A DNA stretch of 64,000 nt from Azospirillum tabaci (GTDB lineage Bacteria; Pseudomonadota; Alphaproteobacteria; Azospirillales; Azospirillaceae): assembly GCF_014596085.1 (NCBI RefSeq), contig NZ_JACCJY010000006.1, positions 124,001 through 188,000 of the forward strand, written 5' to 3'. Below the pieces are notes generated by a model. That model was not told the origin of the DNA, did no database searches, and saw nothing but the letters and a program-made list of their open reading frames with translations. Shown here piece by piece: positions 55,553 to 64,000 of this stretch. Position numbers and translations under genes: made by a program. Position 1 is the stretch's first letter. Each line of letters begins with the position of its first letter.

Positions 55553-56245
55553 ATGCCCAAGATCCTGCTGATCGACGACGATCCCCACATCCGCGACATC
55601 GTCCGCTTCGCCCTGGCGCGGGAAGGATTCGCCGTCATGGAGGCGGGGGACGGCGCGCGCGGGCTCAATCTGGCGCGGGAGGACGCACCCGACCTCATCC
55701 TCCTGGACATCGCCATGCCGGAGATGGACGGCACGGAGGTCTGCCGCCGGCTGCGCCGCGACAGCCGGGTGCCGATCATCTTCCTGTCGTCGCGCGACGA
55801 CGAGATCGACCGGATTCTGGGGCTGGAGCTCGGTGGCGACGACTATGTCACCAAGCCTTTCTCCCCGCGTGAGCTGGTGGCGCGCGTCAAGGCGGTGCTG
55901 CGCCGCGCGCTCCCCTCGGAGCCACCGCCTTCCCCACCGCCGCCGCCGGAGCTTCGGCACAACCGCCTGCGGCTGGACCTGGACGGCGTTCGCGCCTTCT
56001 GGGACGAGGCGGAGGTGGTCCTGACGGCGACCGAGTTCGGCCTCCTGCGCACCCTGGCCGAACGTCCGGGCAAGGTGTTCAGCCGCGATGCCCTGATGGA
56101 CGGCGCCTACGCCACCGAGCGCTACGTCGCCGACCGCACGGTGGACAGCCACATCCGGCGGGTCCGGGCCAAGTTCCTGGCTGTGGGCGGCGCCCCCGTC
56201 GAAACCGTGCACGGGCTGGGCTACAAGCTGTCGGATTGCCGATGA
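55553..56245 (+). CDS. creB: Response regulator CreB
   Basis: A 230-residue OmpR/PhoB-type regulator. The receiver (about 1-115) has DDD at 8-10, the phospho-acceptor D52 in LILLDIAMPEMDG and the KPF motif in VTKPFSPRELVARV. A Pro-rich linker (PSEPPPSPPPPPEL) joins it to the winged-helix domain (about 140-225, LTATEFGLLRTLAERPGKVFS, cut by a turn, and VDSHIRRVRAKF). Position next to creC and divergent from creD supports the name. Its stop overlaps the kinase ATG. Confidence 0.87.
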   Translation: MPKILLIDDDPHIRDIVRFALAREGFAVMEAGDGARGLNLAREDAPDLILLDIAMPEMDGTEVCRRLRRDSRVPIIFLSSRDDEIDRILGLELGGDDYVTKPFSPRELVARVKAVLRRALPSEPPPSPPPPPELRHNRLRLDLDGVRAFWDEAEVVLTATEFGLLRTLAERPGKVFSRDALMDGAYATERYVADRTVDSHIRRVRAKFLAVGGAPVETVHGLGYKLSDCR

Positions 56246-57876
56246 GACGGTTCCGGCCAACCTTGCCCCGGCCGACCTTGCACCGGCCCATAGGGCGCCT
56301 GTCCATCGGAACCGTGCTGCTGGTGATGACGCTCGCGGCCCTGACCCTGCCCTTGAGCGGTCTGTGGTTCCTGCGCCTTTACGAAAGCGCCCTGCTCCGC
56401 CAGACGGAATCGGAGCTGATCGCCCAGGCCGGCGTGGTCGCCGCCGTCTATCGCGATGCGTGGCGCCGCGCCGGGGGGCGGACGGAGGAACTGGGCCCGC
56501 CCGTCGATCCTCTCTGGACACACCCGCCGGGGTTCGACGCGCCCTGGACGCCCCGTTTCGCCGGGCTGGACCTGGCGGAGGACCCGATCCTGCCCGCCGC
56601 TCCCGATCCCGCCCCGGTCCAGAGCATGCCCGCCCCCGCTTCCCGGACGGCGGGGGCCTCGCTGGCCCCGATCCTGCGCGAGGCGCAACGCGTCACGCTC
56701 GCCGGCATGCGGGTCACCGATCCCCAGGGCATCGTCGTTGCCAGCACCGGAGAGGATCTTGGCCTGTCCCTGGCCGCGCAGGAGGAGGTCCGCCACGCCC
56801 TGGCGGGCAACGCGACCAGCGTGCTGCGCGAACGCAACAGCCGCCACAAGGCGCGGGCGGAGGGAAGCACCGCGCCCGAACGCAGCCGCTCGTTGCGCAT
56901 TTTCACGGCCCATCCGGTGCTCGACGAGGGCCACGTGGTCGGGGTCGTGGTGCTGTCGCGCACGCCGCGCAGTTTGGCCGACACCCTGTACGGCAAGCGC
57001 TGGCACCTCGCCGGGTTGGCGGTGGTTCTGCTCGCGTCGGTGGGGATGCTGGCGCGTCTCGGGACCGTCGCCATCAGCCGCCCGCTGCGCGCCGTGACCG
57101 CGCTGGCGAAGCGCACGGCGGACGGCGAGCGCGGCGTGATGGCCCCCGTGCAGCGCCCAATCGTGCGCGAGGTGGCCGAGCTGTCGGACGCGCTGACCCG
57201 CATGGCCGCGACGCTGGAGCAGCGGGCGGACTACATCCGCGACTTCGCCGCCCATGTGTCGCACGAGTTCAAGACCCCGCTCACCACCATCCGCGGCACG
57301 GTGGAGCTGTTGCGCGACCATCTGGACACGATGTCGGCGGAAGAGCGGGACCGCTTCCTGGCCAACATGGACGCCGAGGCCGAGCGGCTGTCGCGCCTCG
57401 TCCGCCGTCTCCTGGAACTGGCGCGGGCCGACGTGATGCGGGTGACCGAGGAGGTGGCGACCGACGCCGTGCCGGTCGCGGCCCGTCTTGCCGCCCGCCA
57501 CGGCGCCATGGCCTCCCTTCCCCCGTCGCTTCCGGTCGCCATGGGAGCGGAGGCGCTGGAAAGCGTCCTGGCGAACCTGATCGAGAACGCCCGCCGCCAT
57601 GCCGGCCCGGATGCGCGCGTGGAGGTCGCGCTGGCGGCCGACGGCGGCGGCGCGGTTCTGCGGGTCTCCGACGACGGGCCGGGCGTGTCGCCCGCCAACG
57701 CCGGCCGCATCTTCACACCCTTCTTCACGACCACAAGGCAGAGCGGCGGCACCGGTCTCGGCCTCGCCATCGCTCGCGGGATCGTCGAGGCGCATGGCGG
57801 GACCATCGCCCTGCTGGCCTCCGAGCGCGGCGCCCTGTTCGAGGTCAGGCTTGCCCGACCGGACAACGACGCCTGA
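56242..57876 (+). CDS. creC: Sensor histidine kinase CreC-like
   Basis: A 544-residue inner-membrane kinase. A first helix (about 22-50) and a second (about 255-275) flank a periplasmic sensor of about 200 residues that is rich in Pro and Ala and longer than in E. coli CreC. A HAMP segment leads to the phosphorylation box HVSHEFKTPLTT with His 341, then the N box NLIENARRHA, D box VSDDGPGVSP and G box GGTGLGLAI. In E. coli and Pseudomonas CreC responds to metabolic or cell-wall stress. The ATG at 56242 overlaps the creB stop (ATGA); a TTG at 56236 is an alternative start. Confidence 0.85.
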   Translation: MRRFRPTLPRPTLHRPIGRLSIGTVLLVMTLAALTLPLSGLWFLRLYESALLRQTESELIAQAGVVAAVYRDAWRRAGGRTEELGPPVDPLWTHPPGFDAPWTPRFAGLDLAEDPILPAAPDPAPVQSMPAPASRTAGASLAPILREAQRVTLAGMRVTDPQGIVVASTGEDLGLSLAAQEEVRHALAGNATSVLRERNSRHKARAEGSTAPERSRSLRIFTAHPVLDEGHVVGVVVLSRTPRSLADTLYGKRWHLAGLAVVLLASVGMLARLGTVAISRPLRAVTALAKRTADGERGVMAPVQRPIVREVAELSDALTRMAATLEQRADYIRDFAAHVSHEFKTPLTTIRGTVELLRDHLDTMSAEERDRFLANMDAEAERLSRLVRRLLELARADVMRVTEEVATDAVPVAARLAARHGAMASLPPSLPVAMGAEALESVLANLIENARRHAGPDARVEVALAADGGGAVLRVSDDGPGVSPANAGRIFTPFFTTTRQSGGTGLGLAIARGIVEAHGGTIALLASERGALFEVRLARPDNDA

Positions 57877-57908
57877 ACCGCCAAGTTTGCCAAGGGTTCT
57901 GCCAAGGG

Positions 57909-59245
<1,337 letters not shown>

Positions 59246-59249
<4 letters not shown>

Positions 59250-60913
59250 AATGGAAACCTCAGGCGGACGCAGGTGGACCATCCCGGCCGTTCGGTCAGC
59301 GCGACCGAGCCGCCATGGGCGGCCATGATCTTGGCGACGATGGCGAGCCCCAGCCCGGTGCCCCCCTGGCTGCGCGACACGAAGGGCTGGAACAGCGAAG
59401 TGCGGATCTCCTCCGGAACGCCGGGACCGTCGTCGCACACCTCGACCGTCACGCCGCCGGGGTCGCGCTCCGCGCACACCAGCGCACGACCGCCGGCCTC
59501 CCCGGCGTTGTCCAGCAGGTTCGCCAGGGCCTGCCGCAAGCGCGCGGGGTCGGCGCGCAACGTGAGGCCCGGCGGGATGTCGGCCGTCACGTCACCGCCG
59601 AGCGCTACGAGCGCATCCGCGAGATCGACCTCGGCCAGTTCCACCCGCCACGGCTTGGCGTAGTCGAGCAGGTCGCGCACCAGGGCATCCATGCGGGCGA
59701 GTTGGGTCCGAACCTCGCCGCGCGTCTCCGGCGGGGCGTCGGCCACAGCCATCGCGACGATGTTCATGGGGTTGCGCAGGTCGTGGGCCACGGTGGCGGC
59801 CAGCGCCCCCAGTTCCGCCAGCCGCTGGCGTTCGGCGAAGGAGCGGCGCCGGGCGAGGTCGTCACGGGCCTGCGCGACGAGGTCGGCCAGCACCCCAGCC
59901 ACACGGCGCGGACCGGGCGGGGCATGGTCCAGTTCGACTGGATCGAAGGCCGCCGGCGTGCCACCGTCGGCGAGCGAAAGTCGCTCGCGCAACAGCCGGT
60001 CCGCCGTGGCCGTCAGCGCGGCCTCGTCGCCCGCCTCCTGCAATTCCCGGCGCCAGCGGGCCAGATCGTCGGCGGTCACCTCGCCGCCGGGATAGACGAT
60101 GCGGTCGGCCAGCCGGCGGAGCGGCCCGGCAATGCCAAGCCCCCCGAGCAACGCGACGGCGGTCCACAGGAACGGCGCGCCGGCCCGCTCCGCAGCGAAT
60201 CCTGCGCTCAGGGCCGACACGAGAGCCGCCAGCGCGATCAGCAGCCCCCAGCACACCGCCCGCACGGCCCAGCGGTTCACCGCCATCAGCCGGTAACGCA
60301 GCACGGCGTAGGCCAGCACGACCAGATACAGGGGAAGCAGCAGCAAAGGCCAGGGGTAGGCGTCGACACCAAGCACCGGAAAGGCCAGCCCGCCGACCGA
60401 CAGCAGGCCGAGGCCGGAGGACAGCAGCACCAGCGTCAATTGCCGGCGACGCACACCGCCGGCCCCGCGCCATTCGTCCAGCAACAGCCGGTGTCCCGCC
60501 GCCGCCAGCCCCACCGTGGCCGCGACCGCGGCCAGCCCGGCCCCTTCATACCGGAACAGAGTGCCCACTCCCGGCCACGGAACGAAGCGTCCGGCCCCAC
60601 CGATCAGCGCAACGAGCGTGGCGGCGATCCCCGTCGCATAGGCCCAGCGCATTCCCGAACCGGCACGCCCCGTCAGGGTGGCGGCAACATGGACGAACAC
60701 CGCGCCACCCAGCGGCGCCAGAGCCATCAGCGCCGCACCGAACGGGCCGGGAAACAGCAATCCGACCGACCAGCCGCCAACCAGGAGCAGGAACGCCGCC
60801 AGCGGCCTGGTTCCGGCAAGCGCCCCTCCATGCCGCCACAGCAAGGCAGCCAGCCCGGCGCCCCCCAGCGCGCAAAGCCCCATGGCCGTAACCAGCGCCG
60901 CCGATGCCGTCAT
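59246..60913 (-). CDS. Multi-TM histidine kinase partner of the NtrC-family regulator
   Basis: A 555-residue kinase with about eight hydrophobic helices in residues 1-290, as in the 7TM/MHYT-like sensor kinases, and no large periplasmic domain. A GAF-less linker leads to the H box TVAHDLRNPMNIVAM, which is of the NtrB type, then the N box ANLLDNAGEAGG, D box VCDDGPGVPEE and G box GGTGLGLAIV. The sensory trigger is not evident. The ATG at 60913 is preferred; GTG codons lie just upstream. It is divergent from the epimerase-DoxX gene, 173 bp apart. Confidence 0.87.
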
Positions 60914-61086
60914 CTCGACCACCCCCCATCCGATACAGGTGTATCCAACGTTGACAGGGACCCTAGCGCATTTCGCAACCCCGGTTAACAACCGACGCGC
61001 TTCAAGCCCCGGAACCCGCGCATTCCTGCTTTGGCACGGCCTTTGCTATTCCCTGGTGGAAGCAGAATGAAACTGGGGGTTTACCG

Positions 61087-62352
61087 GTGTCCACAGACTC
61101 TCCGTCCAGCCCGCGGGCGGTGGCGATCATCGGCGGCGGCGGCTTCATTGGCCGGCATCTGCGCGCCGCCCTCGACGCCGCCGGCCATCGCGTGACCGCG
61201 CCCGGACGCGCGGATGTCGATCTGGTCCGCGACGATGCTGCCGCCCTCGCCGCCGCGCTGGCCGGGCAGGAGGTGGTCATCAACGCCGCCGGCCTGGTGC
61301 GAGGCCATGGCGGCAACAGCCTGGAGGCCGTCCACGCCGACGGAACGGATCGGCTGATCCGCGCCTGCCGGGCGGCCGGAGTGCCGAGGCTGATCCACCT
61401 GTCGGCGCTGGGCGCGTCGCTGGATGGGCCGACTCTCTACCAGCGCACGAAGGGCCATGGCGAAGCTCTGCTGGCAAACAGCCAGGACCTGGATTGCTGC
61501 GTGTTGCGGCCCTCGGTCGTCGGCGGCCGCGGCGGGGCCAGCACGGCGCTGTTTTCCGCTCTGGCGGTCCTGCCGCTTCCGCCGCGCACCGGTCCGGGCT
61601 GGTGGACGGTTCAGCCCGTGCATGTGGACGATCTCGCCGCGCTGGTGGTCCGGCTGGTCTCCATGGACAGGCCCCTGCCCCGCCGCATCGACGTGGTGGG
61701 ACCGGAGCCGATGACCACCGACGGCCTGACCATGACGCTGCGGACCTGGATGGGCCTGCCGCCGCGGCGCCATCTTCCGGTTCCCGAACCGCTGCTCGCC
61801 GCCGCCGCGGCCATCGGCGACCGGCTGCGTACCGGCCCGGTCAACCGCGAAACCCTCGCCATGCTGAAGGCCGGCAACACCGCCGACCCGGCGCCCTTCA
61901 CCGCCATTCTCGGGCGGGCGCCCCTTGCCTTGCCGCAGGCGCTGGCCCGCCACCCGGCATCCGATGCCGACCGCCTGCACGCGCGCTTGTATTTCCTGCG
62001 CCCGGTGTTGCGCTGGAGCCTTGCCCTGTTGTGGATCGCCACTGGCCTGCTGTCCTTCGGCCTTCATCCGCTGGAGGCCTCCCACCGCCTGCTCGCGTCG
62101 GTTGGGTTGCAGGGTCCGCTGGCCGACCTGGCCCTCTTCGGCGGTGCCGGCCTCGACCTGATCCTAGGGCTTCTCCTGCTCGCCCGCTGGCGCCCGGTGG
62201 CGGTTGGCGGCGCCATGCTCGCCAGCATGGCGGCTTTCACCATCATCGCTGCCGGCCTGCCCTTGGACCACTGGACGCACCCCTTCGCCCCTCTGCTCAA
62301 GAACCTGCCCATCGCCGCGGCGACGCTGACGATGATGGCGATGGAGACCTGA
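61087..62352 (+). CDS. NAD(P)-binding epimerase fused to a DoxX-like membrane domain
   Basis: A 421-residue protein. The first half (about 10-295) is an atypical SDR/NmrA-type nucleotide-binding domain, with the motif IIGGGGFIGRHLRAAL, then VINAAGLVRGHGG, LIHLSALGASLDGPTLYQRTK, split, and RPSVVGG. The second half (about 305-420) has four membrane helices of the DoxX_3 type, starting with RWSLALLWIATGLLSFGLHP, cut in the middle. The combination suggests a membrane-bound redox or isomerase step, possibly on a lipid. The GTG at 61087 is chosen with GGGGG upstream. It is followed at 1 bp by the DUF2269 gene. Confidence 0.85.
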   Translation: MSTDSPSSPRAVAIIGGGGFIGRHLRAALDAAGHRVTAPGRADVDLVRDDAAALAAALAGQEVVINAAGLVRGHGGNSLEAVHADGTDRLIRACRAAGVPRLIHLSALGASLDGPTLYQRTKGHGEALLANSQDLDCCVLRPSVVGGRGGASTALFSALAVLPLPPRTGPGWWTVQPVHVDDLAALVVRLVSMDRPLPRRIDVVGPEPMTTDGLTMTLRTWMGLPPRRHLPVPEPLLAAAAAIGDRLRTGPVNRETLAMLKAGNTADPAPFTAILGRAPLALPQALARHPASDADRLHARLYFLRPVLRWSLALLWIATGLLSFGLHPLEASHRLLASVGLQGPLADLALFGGAGLDLILGLLLLARWRPVAVGGAMLASMAAFTIIAAGLPLDHWTHPFAPLLKNLPIAAATLTMMAMET

Positions 62353-62353
62353 T

Positions 62354-62821
62354 ATGGACGCGACCACGCTCAAACTCATCCACATCCTGTCGGCCATCCT
62401 GCTGTTCGGCACGGGCCTGGGAACCGCCTTCCACGGCATGGCCAGCAACCTGTCGAAGGACGTGCGCGCCATCGCCATCGCCAACCGCAACGTCGTGCTG
62501 GCGGACTGGCTGTTCACCACGCCCACGGTGGTGATCCAGCCGGTCAGCGGCCTGTGGCTCGCGCTGGAACAGGGATGGCCTCTCAGTTCGGGCTGGATCG
62601 TGCTGACGCTGGTGCTCTACGCCATTGCCGGCGCGTGCTGGCTGCCGGTGGTGTGGCTGCAAATCCGCATGCGGCGCATGGCGGAGGACGCCGTCGCCGC
62701 GGGAACCCCTCTGCCCCCGCTGTACCGCCGCTATTTCCGCATCTGGTTCGCGCTCGGCTGGCCCGCCTTCGCGGCGATGGTCGCGATCGTCGGGCTGATG
62801 GTGTTCAAGCCTGATTTCTAA
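62354..62821 (+). CDS. DUF2269 family membrane protein
   Basis: A 155-residue protein with four membrane helices. The sequence MDATTLKLIHILSAILLFGTG, cut after a turn, VVLADWLFTTPTVVIQPVSG and WIVLTLVLYAIAGACWLPVV matches DUF2269, which often accompanies DoxX/epimerase fusions and DUF4166 proteins as here. The role is not known; the conserved His in KLIHILSA and Trp/Asp in LADW may bind a cofactor. It starts 1 bp after the epimerase stop and ends 14 bp before the DUF4166 gene. Confidence 0.88.
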   Translation: MDATTLKLIHILSAILLFGTGLGTAFHGMASNLSKDVRAIAIANRNVVLADWLFTTPTVVIQPVSGLWLALEQGWPLSSGWIVLTLVLYAIAGACWLPVVWLQIRMRRMAEDAVAAGTPLPPLYRRYFRIWFALGWPAFAAMVAIVGLMVFKPDF

Positions 62822-62835
62822 AGGAGAAAGTCGTC

Positions 62836-63414
62836 ATGACCCCGTTTCAGCGCATCCTCGGCGCCGCGCTCGACGATCTGCCCGACCCCGTGCGCGCCCT
62901 GCACGCGCTCACCACCAGCGTCTACACCGCCGGCTTGGCCGACATCCGAGCCGCCGCCAATCCCGGAGCCTGGCTGCTGTGCAAGGTCGCCGGCTTGCCC
63001 AAGCCCGGACAGAGCGTTCCGGTCAGCGTCTCCTTCCATCCCGATGGCCGGGGTCGCGAATTCTGGAACCGCCGCTTCGCCGGGCGCCGGTACGCCAGCA
63101 CAATGGAGGCCGGACGCCAGCGTGACGACGGGCTGCTGATCGAGCGCTTTGGCCCCTTCGACCTGCTGTTCCGGCTGGAGTCGACGCAAGGCAGGCTTGC
63201 CTGGTCGCTGGTGGGCTGGAGAGTGCTCGGCGTGCCCCTGCCGGCCTGGAGCCGCCCGACCATCGAGTGCAGCGAGTCCGGCGACGGCGCGCGCTTCCTG
63301 TTCGACATCGACGTCGCGTTTCCGCTGGTCGGCCATGTGGTGCACTACCGGGGATGGCTCGAGGTGATTGATCAGGTTTATGGCGATGATCGGGGACCAC
63401 AGAACTCAGCCTAA
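62836..63414 (+). CDS. DUF4166 domain protein
   Basis: A 192-residue soluble protein with beta-rich text: PVRALHALTTSVYTAGLADI, AGLPKPGQSVPVSVSFHPDG and EFWNRRFAGRRYAST, the DUF4166 pattern. No signal or membrane segment is seen. It is the third gene of an operon with the epimerase-DoxX fusion and DUF2269 protein; all three recur together in proteobacteria. Together they suggest a lipid- or quinone-related modification system in the inner membrane, but no member has a known reaction. Confidence 0.85.
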   Translation: MTPFQRILGAALDDLPDPVRALHALTTSVYTAGLADIRAAANPGAWLLCKVAGLPKPGQSVPVSVSFHPDGRGREFWNRRFAGRRYASTMEAGRQRDDGLLIERFGPFDLLFRLESTQGRLAWSLVGWRVLGVPLPAWSRPTIECSESGDGARFLFDIDVAFPLVGHVVHYRGWLEVIDQVYGDDRGPQNSA

Positions 63415-63513
63415 TAGCGTCTCTGGAATTCCGTAGGCAGGTTGGAAACACAACCGAAAGATGCTTCCTCAGGACCCGCCAACGATGGCAAAATTTTCCC
63501 GTTATTGTGAAAA

Positions 63514-64000
63514 TCATTCCTCATCGATCGAATAGGACACGCCGTCCTTCCCGAGGGCGTGCAAACGGCACAGGTTGAACGCGATCCCGGCGTTTCGGCA
63601 TTTGCGTTCGATGAAGCGCGCCTCCTCCAGGTCATGGGTCGACAGGACCACTTGGTAGGATTCGGCCCGGACCAGCGGGCGCAGCATATCGAGGAACGCC
63701 GCCTTATGGACGAGGTCGTTGTACTGCAACGGGTCGTCCAGCAGCAGGGCGCGCCAGCGCGACCATGGGTGGGCTGTGCTGGCGGCGAGAAGGAAGCTGA
63801 GCGCCTTGACGCCGGCTTGCCCTTCGCTGAAGTACAGGTTCGCGTCGTTGTCGTCGATGGTGATGGCGAATTCTCCCTTCGCACCTTTGCGCCGCCGGAC
63901 ATGCGCCATGTCGGGACGCAGGTCGGGAAACGAAGACCAGACCTGGTCGAAGCGGTCCGCGCGATACCGCAGGGGATCGACGATGGTGGCGATGTACTCC
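63514..64000 (-). CDS. ABC/SMC-type ATPase, C-terminal part (cut by window edge)
   Basis: The gene runs on the minus strand from beyond the right end; 161 residues are visible and no start is in the window. The visible part contains an ABC-signature-like motif in YFSEGQAGVKALSFLLA and Walker B in RALLLDDPLQYNDLVH, then VVLSTHDLEEARFI for the H loop. These belong to the RecN/Rad50/SMC-like ATPases found in DNA repair and in many phage-defence systems. The N-terminal P-loop and any coiled coil lie outside. Its downstream side is empty of genes for 99 bp. The type of system cannot be decided. Confidence 0.75.
   Translation of the reverse strand, partial: EYIATIVDPLRYRADRFDQVWSSFPDLRPDMAHVRRRKGAKGEFAITIDDNDANLYFSEGQAGVKALSFLLAASTAHPWSRWRALLLDDPLQYNDLVHKAAFLDMLRPLVRAESYQVVLSTHDLEEARFIERKCRNAGIAFNLCRLHALGKDGVSYSIDEE

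Overview
The window looks like a piece of the main chromosome of an alphaproteobacterium of the Rhodospirillales, most likely Azospirillum or a close relative. This is inferred from the very high GC, the dnaN-recF-gyrB block, the twin-arginine-rich secretome and the REP-type CCCTCTCCC/GGGAGAGGG palindromes; no 16S gene is present. dnaA is not beside dnaN here and I see no oriC-like cluster of DnaA boxes, so this is a replication-gene block rather than a recognisable origin.

Layout. 1-8 kb: edge of a membrane sensor gene, a Tat-exported beta-carbonic-anhydrase-like protein, D(-)-tartrate dehydratase (tarD) divergent from a HypT-like LysR regulator plus a GST, an MBL-fold hydrolase, tRNA-Asn and tRNA-Asp. 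8-18 kb: a six-gene operon (isochorismatase-like hydrolase, XapX protein, YtcJ-type amidohydrolase with a Cys/His-rich tail, DoxX, MFS exporter, outer-membrane alginate-export-type porin) divergent from a MASE4-type histidine kinase and a FixJ-family regulator, followed by a chloroperoxidase-like alpha/beta hydrolase. The same dyad (ATACCTnnGTATA) lies about 135 bp upstream of both target start codons, which suggests one regulon. 18-27 kb: a decayed gene broken by a 17-bp tandem duplication, a GT-B glycosyltransferase-like protein, a diguanylate cyclase, feoA-feoB plus a Cys-rich FeoB partner, a periplasmic TPR protein and a YeeZ-like SDR. 27-32 kb: dnaN, recF, gyrB.

32-44 kb: an orphan TRAP substrate-binding protein, acetate symporter actP with its DUF485 partner, a phytochelatin-synthase-like peptidase, and a large protein with three repeated CBM-like modules and a right-handed beta-helix but no visible export signal; then an SDR, a YciF-type ferritin-like protein and an isocitrate-lyase/PEP-mutase family enzyme. 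44-52 kb: a catabolic operon with an FAD-linked hydroxyacid dehydrogenase, a polyamine-type ABC importer whose two permeases are fused in one chain, a DapA/NAL-family lyase and an IclR regulator. 51.9-52.7 kb is a scar zone: 12-bp tandem repeats, an IS630-type remnant with an internal deletion, a strong terminator and what may be the 3' end of a lost tRNA-fMet gene.

52.7-61 kb: an envelope-stress block, creB-creC divergent from creD and a membrane-anchored GH3 (NagZ-like) enzyme, then a sigma54-dependent NtrC-family regulator with a multi-TM kinase. 61-64 kb: an epimerase-DoxX fusion with DUF2269 and DUF4166 partners, and the C-terminal end of an ABC/SMC-type ATPase that runs off the right edge.

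The signals most worth follow-up are the predicted FixJ-family regulon of the isochorismatase/XapX/porin cluster, the signal-less triple-CBM beta-helix protein, the Cre block paired with a membrane-bound NagZ-like enzyme, and the scar zone at 51.9-52.7 kb.
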